From Thioalkalivibrio sp. XN8 (GTDB taxonomy: Bacteria > Pseudomonadota > Gammaproteobacteria > Steroidobacterales > XN24): a stretch of DNA of 64,000 nucleotides. Positions 58,567 to 64,000 of the stretch are shown piece by piece. The stretch spans positions 59,724 to 123,723 of the forward strand of contig NZ_JAALFH010000067.1 of assembly GCF_011058255.1 (NCBI RefSeq), read 5' to 3'. The notes under the pieces were generated by a model, which did no database searches, was not told the DNA's origin, and saw only the letters and a list, made by a program, of their open reading frames with translations. Position numbers and translations under genes: made by a program. The stretch's first letter is position 1, and each line of letters begins with the position of its first letter.

Positions 58567-60530
58567 GCGCGCGCAAGGGACTGGGGCCCGGCGCCTTCGA
58601 GCCGCCGCCGCCCGGCCGCTCGTACGAGCCTTACGTACCCGCGGCGGCAGGGCTGGCCGAGTTCACCTTCAAGGCGATCGGCCTGGGCATCGTGTTCGGC
58701 ATCGTGTTTGGCGCCGCCAACGCCTACCTCGGCCTGCGGGCCGGGTTGACCATCAGCACCTCCATCCCGGTCGCGGTGATGACCGTGGCCGTGTTCAAGG
58801 CGCTGCAGGCGGCGGGCCGCAAGGGCACCATTCTCGAGGCCAATCTCTCGCAGACGGTCGGCTCGGCCTCGAGCTCGCTGGCCAGCGGCATCATCTTCAC
58901 GCTGCCGGCCCTGTTCCTTTGGGGACTGTCCCCAAGCCTGCTGCAGATGACCATGCTGGCCATGTGCGGCGGGCTGCTCGGCATCCTCTTCATGGTGCCG
59001 CTGCGCCAGTTCCTCATCCACCGGGAGCACGGCAAGCTGCCCTATCCCGAGGGCACGGCCTGTGCCGAAGTGCTGGTGGCGAACGAGACCGGCGGCGGCA
59101 ACGCGCGTTTCGTGTTCATCGGCCTCGCCGCCGGCGCCGCCTTCAAGGCCCTGACCTCGTGGGCACGGGCGATTCCGGACTCGGTCCACGCGGCCCTGCC
59201 CTGGCCGCGCAAGGCCGAACTCGGCATGGACCTGTCGCCGGCCCTGTTCGGCGTGGGCTATATCCTCGGCATCCGCATCGCTGCAGTGATGGTGGGCGGC
59301 GGGCTGCTTTCCTGGCTGGTGATCATCCCGCTGCTCGACTGGTGGGGCGCCGGCCGGACGCTGCCGCTCTACCCGGAGACCCAGCTGCTCATGACCGACA
59401 TGAGCCCGGCACAACTCTGGACCCGCTACGTGCGCTACATCGGCGCCGGCGCCGTCGCTGCAGCGGGCATCATCACCCTGGTGCGCAGCCTGCCGGTCAT
59501 GCTCGACAGTTTCCGCATCGGGTTCGACCAGCTGCGCGACCGCCGGGACCAGGTCCCGGTCGCCGTGCCCCGGACGGCCCGCGACCTGCCGCTGCGCTTC
59601 GTCGGCATCGGCGTGGTGACCATCGTGGCCGTGCTCGCGGTCGTGCCGGTGGCGTTCGGCGAGGTGGGCGGGGTCGGCATCCGGCTGGTGGCGGCGGTGT
59701 GCGTGGCGGTGTTTGCCTTCTTTTTCGTCACCGTCGCCTCGCGCATCGTCGGGCTGGTCGGCGTGACCAGCAATCCCACCAGCGGCATGACCATCGCCGC
59801 CCTGCTGGGCACGGCCGGCATCTTCCTGGCCTTCGGCTGGACCGATCTCAGCGGCAAGGCGGCGGCGATTACGGTCGGTTGCGTGGTGGCGATCGCGGCC
59901 TCGATCTCGGGCGACACCTCCCAGGACCTGAAGACCGGTTACCTGCTGGGCGCGACACCGCGCCACCAGCAGGTCGGCGAGCTGGTGGGCGTGCTGACCT
60001 CGGCGGTGTTCGTCTGCCTGGCCGTGCTCCTCCTGGCCGAGACCTTCGGCTTCGGCAGCACCGAGCTCCCCGCGCCGCAGGCCACCCTGATGAAACTGGT
60101 GATCGACGGCGTGCTGGACCAGTCGCTGCCGTGGGGGCTGGTCGCGGTTGGCATTGGGATTGCGGTGGCCTGCGAGTTGCTGAAGATCCCGTCGCTGCCC
60201 TTCGCTGTCGGGGTCTACCTGCCGGTCTCAACCATGACGCCGATTTTTCTCGGCGGGCTGATCCGCTGGTGGGCGGAGCGCAGTGCGCAGGGTGCGGTGG
60301 AGGCCGGCGAGCGGCGCGAGCGCGGCATCCTGCTCGGCAGCGGTTTCGTCGGCGGCGAAGGGCTGCTGGGCGTGGCGATCGCCGGCGCGGCGTTCGTGCT
60401 GGGCCGGCGGCCCCTCGGGCTGGGCACGGGCTGGCTGGGCAGCGACCTGCTGGCCACGCTGGTGGGCCTGACGGCTTTTACCGCTTTCGCGGCCTGGTTC
60501 GTGCTGCAGGTATACCGCAGTGGGCGTTGA
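58563..60530 (+). CDS. OPT family oligopeptide transporter
   Basis: A 655-residue inner-membrane transporter with about 14-16 helices. OPT signatures are the AYLGLRAGLTISTSIPVAVM stretch near residue 60, NLSQTVGSASSSLASG and SNPTSGMTIAALLG. The bacterial members are proposed to carry peptides or metal chelates; the substrate here is unknown. It is coupled to the MscS gene by ATGA and overlaps the next gene by 11 bases. Confidence 0.9.
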   Translation: MSARKGLGPGAFEPPPPGRSYEPYVPAAAGLAEFTFKAIGLGIVFGIVFGAANAYLGLRAGLTISTSIPVAVMTVAVFKALQAAGRKGTILEANLSQTVGSASSSLASGIIFTLPALFLWGLSPSLLQMTMLAMCGGLLGILFMVPLRQFLIHREHGKLPYPEGTACAEVLVANETGGGNARFVFIGLAAGAAFKALTSWARAIPDSVHAALPWPRKAELGMDLSPALFGVGYILGIRIAAVMVGGGLLSWLVIIPLLDWWGAGRTLPLYPETQLLMTDMSPAQLWTRYVRYIGAGAVAAAGIITLVRSLPVMLDSFRIGFDQLRDRRDQVPVAVPRTARDLPLRFVGIGVVTIVAVLAVVPVAFGEVGGVGIRLVAAVCVAVFAFFFVTVASRIVGLVGVTSNPTSGMTIAALLGTAGIFLAFGWTDLSGKAAAITVGCVVAIAASISGDTSQDLKTGYLLGATPRHQQVGELVGVLTSAVFVCLAVLLLAETFGFGSTELPAPQATLMKLVIDGVLDQSLPWGLVAVGIGIAVACELLKIPSLPFAVGVYLPVSTMTPIFLGGLIRWWAERSAQGAVEAGERRERGILLGSGFVGGEGLLGVAIAGAAFVLGRRPLGLGTGWLGSDLLATLVGLTAFTAFAAWFVLQVYRSGR

Positions 60531-62157
60531 GGGCGCGCGCGGCCTGGCTAGGGGCGCCCGGCTCGCGGCCTTGCTGGTCCTGGTCGCCTGCCTCGGCGCC
60601 TGGGGCCCGGTGGCCCGGGCCGCCCCGGAGCCGGCGCAGATGGCCGAGCTGCTCCGCCGGGCGGCGGAGCAGTTGCGCAGCACCGGCCGCATGGAGGTTG
60701 CCGGACAGCCGGTGTTGTCGGCCGCCACGCTGCCCCAGCTCTACGAGCAGCGCGGTTTCACGCTGCTGTGGACCGTGCCCGCGAACCGGGAGGCCATGCT
60801 GGGAGAGATCGCGGCGGCCAGCGGCGACGGGCTGGACCCGGCTGACTACCACTTCCAGGTCCTGCGCCGGATGCAGACGGCGCGCGAGCAGGCCCCGGAC
60901 GACCCGGCGCTGGCCGTGGCCGCGGACCTCTTGTTCAGCGATGCCCTGGTGCGCCTCGCCGCCCACCTGGCGCACGGCAAGCTCGACGCCGAGACGCTGG
61001 CGCCGCGCTGGGACGCGGACCGGCCGCTGCGTGGCGAGCCGGCGGCCACGGTCCTGACGCGCATCGCCACCGGCAACGCGCTCGCCGTCCAGCTGGCCGA
61101 ACTGCGGCCGGTCCAGCCGCTGTACGGGCGCCTGAAGTCCATGCTGGCGCGCTACCGGCTGGCGGAAGAGCAGGGCGGGTGGCCCGAGATCGGCTCCGGG
61201 CCGGTGCTGCAGGAAGGCATGGAGGATCCCCGGGTCCCGTTGCTGCGCCGGCGACTGGCGGAAACCGGGGATTTCGACGGGGTGGTCGTGGATTCGCCGC
61301 GCTTCGAACCGGCCCTGGCTGCCGCCCTGCGCAGCTTCCAGGCGCGGCGCGGCCTGGAGGCGGACGGCATGTTCGGCCCGGCGACCCGACGGGCCATCAA
61401 CCTCCCGGCCGCAGAGATGGTCAACCGGCTGCGGGTCAACCTGGAGCGTGCGCGCTGGCTGCTCAGCGAGGTGCGCGGGCGCTTCCTCGTAGTAGACCCC
61501 GCGGGCGCGCGCGTCCTGCTGCTGGACAACAGTGAGCCGACGGTTTCCCTGGCTGCTGAATTCGCGCCCGCCCTGGCGGCACTGCCTGCGCTGCGCGGCG
61601 AGTTACGATATTTCGTCGTGAACCCCGACTGGGTGCTGCCGCCGGCCCTGGTGCGCGGCCAGGTCGGGCCGCTGGCCCGACGTTCGCCCGCCCGGCTGGA
61701 GGCCATGGGCATCCGGCTGCTGAACCGCGACGGCACGGCGCGGGCGCCGGCCGCAGTGAACTGGACGGCAGGGGACATGGTGGTGCAGCAGCTGCCCGGA
61801 CCCGGCAGTTTCCTCGGCGGCTTCCGCTTTCCTGCCGGTCCGCGGCCGGAAGTTTTCCTGCACGGCGCGGCGACGGCGTCGGGAGAATCCCTGCCCGGCT
61901 CGGTGCGGCTGGATGATCCGGGGTCGCTGGCTTTCGGGCTGGCCTCGCCGGAGGCAGCGTGGGATGCGAGCGAGGTCCGAGCGGCGCTGGAATCCGGCAG
62001 CCCGCGTACCTTTGTCCTGCCGCGGCCGGTGCCCGTGCTGTTTGCGCCCTGGACGGCCTGGGCGGACAACGCAGGGCAACTGTTCCTCCGGCCCGGCTAC
62101 GAGGAGCGGGATGCAGCGATCGCGGCCGGTCTTGCCCGGCGCGCTGCGCAGGACTGA
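60520..62157 (+). CDS. L,D-transpeptidase-like (YcbB family) protein, catalytic Cys replaced by Ser
   Basis: A 545-residue periplasmic protein. A signal peptide (cleavage likely after ARAA) leads to the scaffold domain (about 55-215), a peptidoglycan-binding domain (FQARRGLEADGMFGPATRRAI) and a YkuD-like C-terminal region (NPDWVLPPALVRG). The catalytic Ser-His-Gly-Cys-x-Arg motif reads LPGSVRLDD: Ser461 takes the place of the cysteine, and the loop from His448 is short (13 residues). It is therefore probably not an active transpeptidase, perhaps a peptidoglycan-binding pseudoenzyme. The start GTG 60520 lies within the OPT gene's end. Confidence 0.8.
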   Translation: MGVEGARGLARGARLAALLVLVACLGAWGPVARAAPEPAQMAELLRRAAEQLRSTGRMEVAGQPVLSAATLPQLYEQRGFTLLWTVPANREAMLGEIAAASGDGLDPADYHFQVLRRMQTAREQAPDDPALAVAADLLFSDALVRLAAHLAHGKLDAETLAPRWDADRPLRGEPAATVLTRIATGNALAVQLAELRPVQPLYGRLKSMLARYRLAEEQGGWPEIGSGPVLQEGMEDPRVPLLRRRLAETGDFDGVVVDSPRFEPALAAALRSFQARRGLEADGMFGPATRRAINLPAAEMVNRLRVNLERARWLLSEVRGRFLVVDPAGARVLLLDNSEPTVSLAAEFAPALAALPALRGELRYFVVNPDWVLPPALVRGQVGPLARRSPARLEAMGIRLLNRDGTARAPAAVNWTAGDMVVQQLPGPGSFLGGFRFPAGPRPEVFLHGAATASGESLPGSVRLDDPGSLAFGLASPEAAWDASEVRAALESGSPRTFVLPRPVPVLFAPWTAWADNAGQLFLRPGYEERDAAIAAGLARRAAQD

Positions 62158-62183
62158 GCGCTCCGGCATGGTCTGCACTGCGC

Positions 62184-62211
62184 TTGCTTGCCGCCCGGGG
62201 CGGCGCATAAT
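62184..62211 (+). promoter_or_regulatory. Promoter candidate for the wax ester synthase gene
   Basis: TTGCTT (62184-62189), a 16-base spacer and CATAAT (62206-62211) resemble a sigma70 promoter; the -10 matches at five of six positions. Transcription would start near 62218, 15 bases before the start codon. Confidence 0.35.
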
Positions 62212-62232
62212 CAGGGGTTGACCCGGACGAAA

Positions 62233-63699
62233 ATGAGCCCCATGGAGCAGCTTTCCGGCCTCGACGCCGCTTTCGTTTATCTTGACGCTCGCAACGCGCC
62301 CATGCATGTGGGCGGCCTGCACGTTTACCAGCCGTCGCAGGGCCGCTTCGGTTTCGAGGAATTCCGCGCCCACATCGCCGCCTGTATCGACCGGTCGCCC
62401 ATCTTCCGGCGCCGGCTGCAGCAAGTGCCGCTGCGGCTGGGCCGTCCCTTCTGGATCGACGACCCGCATTTCGACCTCGACCTGCACCTGCAGCATTCCG
62501 CGCTCCCCGCGCCGGGCAACTGGGAGGCGCTGCGCGAGCTCGCGGCCCGGATGTTCTCCCGCCCGCTCGATCCTGAGCGGCCGCTCTGGCACCTGACCTT
62601 CGTCGCGGGCCTCGAGCATTGCGGCAGTTTCCCGCCGGGCAGCTTCGCGGTGATCTCCCGAGTTCATCATGCGGCTGCGGACGGGCTGGGCACGCTGGAC
62701 ATGTTCAACGCTATCTGGAGCCACCAGCCGCAGCGCCTCAAGGCCCGCCGTCATCGTGCGCGGCCCCGGCCGCCGCGTCCGCCCGGCGCGCTCAAGCTGC
62801 TGCGGAAGAGCCTCGGCGGCGTGTTCCGTGAGCCGGGCGACACGCTCGGCTGGGCGGCCGGCGTGCTGCGCGGCGGCCTCGGCGTCGGGCGGGAGTTCAT
62901 CGCCCGCGAGCACCATGCGCCGCCGATGCTGTTCCAGGCGCCGCGCAGCCCTTTCAACGTGCCGATCAGTTCACGGCGGGTGTTCGACGCGGCCAACCTG
63001 CCGCTGGAGCAGGTGCGCGCGATCCGGGCGGCCGTGCCGGGCGCCACCGTCAACGACGTGGTGCTGGCGGCCTGCAGCGGCGGCTTGCAGCGGTACCTGG
63101 GGGACTACGGCAACCTGCCGGAGCGGGATCTGATCGCGATGGCGCCGATTTCCGTCCGCAACCAGGTCAACAAGGGCGGCAACCGGGTGTCGGCCATGCT
63201 GGTGCCGCTGGAGCTCAAGGCAAAGGACCCGCTGGAGCGCCTGCGCCGGATTCACGAGCACGCCGTCGACAGCAAGGCCTACACCGAGGCCATCGGCGCG
63301 GCGACGCTCGCCGACACTTCCCGGTTCGTGCCGTACTCACTGGCGACTGCGGCGGCGGGGCTGTACTCGGGCCTGCACCTGGCGCGCTACCACCGGCCGC
63401 CGTTCAATCTGGTCATCACCAATGTCCCTGGGCCGCGCGAACCGCTCTATCTCGGGACTGCGAAGCTGCTGGAGGGCTACGGGACCGCCCCGGTCCTCGA
63501 CGGCCTCGGCCTCATCCTGGTGGTCACCAGCTATCTCGATACCCTGACGGTCAGCGCCACCGCCGCGAATGAAGCCGTGCCCGACGTCGAGCGGCTGATC
63601 GAAGGCGTCCGGGCGAGCTTCGCCGAGTTGCACGCCGCCATCGGCAAGCGGAAACCGGTGCCGAGGGCGAAGAGGAGGCGCGCCGATGCCGCCGGCTGA
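62233..63699 (+). CDS. Wax ester synthase/diacylglycerol acyltransferase
   Basis: A 488-residue WS/DGAT enzyme that esterifies fatty alcohols or diacylglycerol with acyl-CoA to make storage wax or triacylglycerol. The active-site HHxxxDG is VHHAAADG; the N-terminal LSGLDAAFVYLD, the PLWH stretch (PLDPERPLWHL) and the ND motif (GATVNDVVLAA) are in place. ATG 62233 or 62242 may be the start. It overlaps the next gene by 14 bases. Confidence 0.93.
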   Translation: MSPMEQLSGLDAAFVYLDARNAPMHVGGLHVYQPSQGRFGFEEFRAHIAACIDRSPIFRRRLQQVPLRLGRPFWIDDPHFDLDLHLQHSALPAPGNWEALRELAARMFSRPLDPERPLWHLTFVAGLEHCGSFPPGSFAVISRVHHAAADGLGTLDMFNAIWSHQPQRLKARRHRARPRPPRPPGALKLLRKSLGGVFREPGDTLGWAAGVLRGGLGVGREFIAREHHAPPMLFQAPRSPFNVPISSRRVFDAANLPLEQVRAIRAAVPGATVNDVVLAACSGGLQRYLGDYGNLPERDLIAMAPISVRNQVNKGGNRVSAMLVPLELKAKDPLERLRRIHEHAVDSKAYTEAIGAATLADTSRFVPYSLATAAAGLYSGLHLARYHRPPFNLVITNVPGPREPLYLGTAKLLEGYGTAPVLDGLGLILVVTSYLDTLTVSATAANEAVPDVERLIEGVRASFAELHAAIGKRKPVPRAKRRRADAAG

Positions 63700-64000
63700 A
63701 GAACGGGTCGGCCCGCCGCCGCTGCTGTGGCAGTTCCTGGAAGGCCGGGCGATGCTCGAGCTCGGCGCCATGGCCTGGCTCTACCCGCTGCTGCGGCAGG
63801 CGCCCCGGGGCGACGGCCATCCCGTGCTGGTGATTCCGGGCTTCCTCGCCAGTGGCAGCTCCACCTTTCCGTTGCGCCATTTCCTCAAGACGCTCGGCTA
63901 TGCCGCGCACCGCTGGAAGCAGGGGCGCAACCTCGGCGGGGTAGGAGAGACCGAGGAACGCCTGGTCGGCCGATTGAAAGAGCTGCGGGAGCGCTACGGG
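63686..64000 (+). CDS. Alpha/beta hydrolase, N-terminal part (cut by window end)
   Basis: The first 105 residues of a protein that runs off the window. After a short N-terminal helix comes a strand and oxyanion loop (HPVLVIPGFLASGSSTFPLR), followed by a helix and LGYAAHRWKQGRNLGGVGE, which resembles lipase/PGAP1-like hydrolases. The catalytic serine would lie beyond the edge. Its coupling to the wax ester synthase suggests lipid turnover, though this is inference. Confidence 0.7.
   Translation, partial: MPPAEERVGPPPLLWQFLEGRAMLELGAMAWLYPLLRQAPRGDGHPVLVIPGFLASGSSTFPLRHFLKTLGYAAHRWKQGRNLGGVGETEERLVGRLKELRERYG

Overview
The window reads as a chromosomal stretch of a GC-rich gammaproteobacterium. 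The support is gene content: the 4.5S RNA-dnaX-ebfC-recR block, orn, rsgA, a ppsA/ppsR divergent pair, DUF1249, TIGR04211-type SH3 and DUF3187 proteins. Together with a wax ester synthase and an Isp-type hydrogenase this suggests a lineage near the Chromatiales, Xanthomonadales or Woeseiales, but the sequence alone does not settle it. Genes are tightly packed, many with 1-4 base stop/start overlaps. I see no tRNA, CRISPR array, insertion sequence or prophage.

Region by region: 1-120 holds a hairpin-bearing direct repeat. 248-6579 carries a c-di-GMP turnover protein, a small unknown, an MFS transporter and two outer-membrane/periplasmic unknowns facing each other. 6687-12972 has metY-metX, a secreted S9 peptidase and a SulP permease. 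12969-21020 is housekeeping: DUF3300, SRP RNA, dnaX, ebfC, recR, rsgA, orn, a methyltransferase, a PLP dehydratase and an SH3 protein. 21039-25930 is central carbon metabolism (ppsA, ppsR, pgm). 25988-27562 has DUF1249 and an unknown coiled-coil protein. 27541-34947 is a two-permease RND efflux operon on the minus strand behind a strong palindromic operator, followed by the Prc protease. 37227-44141 has small membrane proteins, YkvA, an AI-2E exporter family protein, a VOC enzyme, an AAA-like/FHA fusion, a CBS-pair protein and an EF-G paralogue.

44179-57126 is the most distinctive part: a self-contained [NiFe]-hydrogenase island. On the minus strand hypC-hypA-hypB-hypD-hypF-hypE (with a SAM hydroxide adenosyltransferase family gene behind it) build the NiFe(CN)2CO centre. 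Divergently, a maturation protease, a HupH/HyaF-type factor and the structural genes run small subunit - isp1 - isp2 - large subunit, the arrangement known for Isp-type (group 1e) hydrogenases. A strong terminator at 57166-57197 closes the island.

57247-64000 has an MscS channel, an OPT transporter, an L,D-transpeptidase-like protein whose catalytic cysteine is a serine, a wax ester synthase/DGAT and the start of an alpha/beta hydrolase cut by the window edge. The best leads for something unusual are the serine-for-cysteine transpeptidase, the degenerate AAA-FHA fusion, the C-terminal histidine tail on HypB, and the hydrogenase island as a whole. None of these proves a wholly new system.
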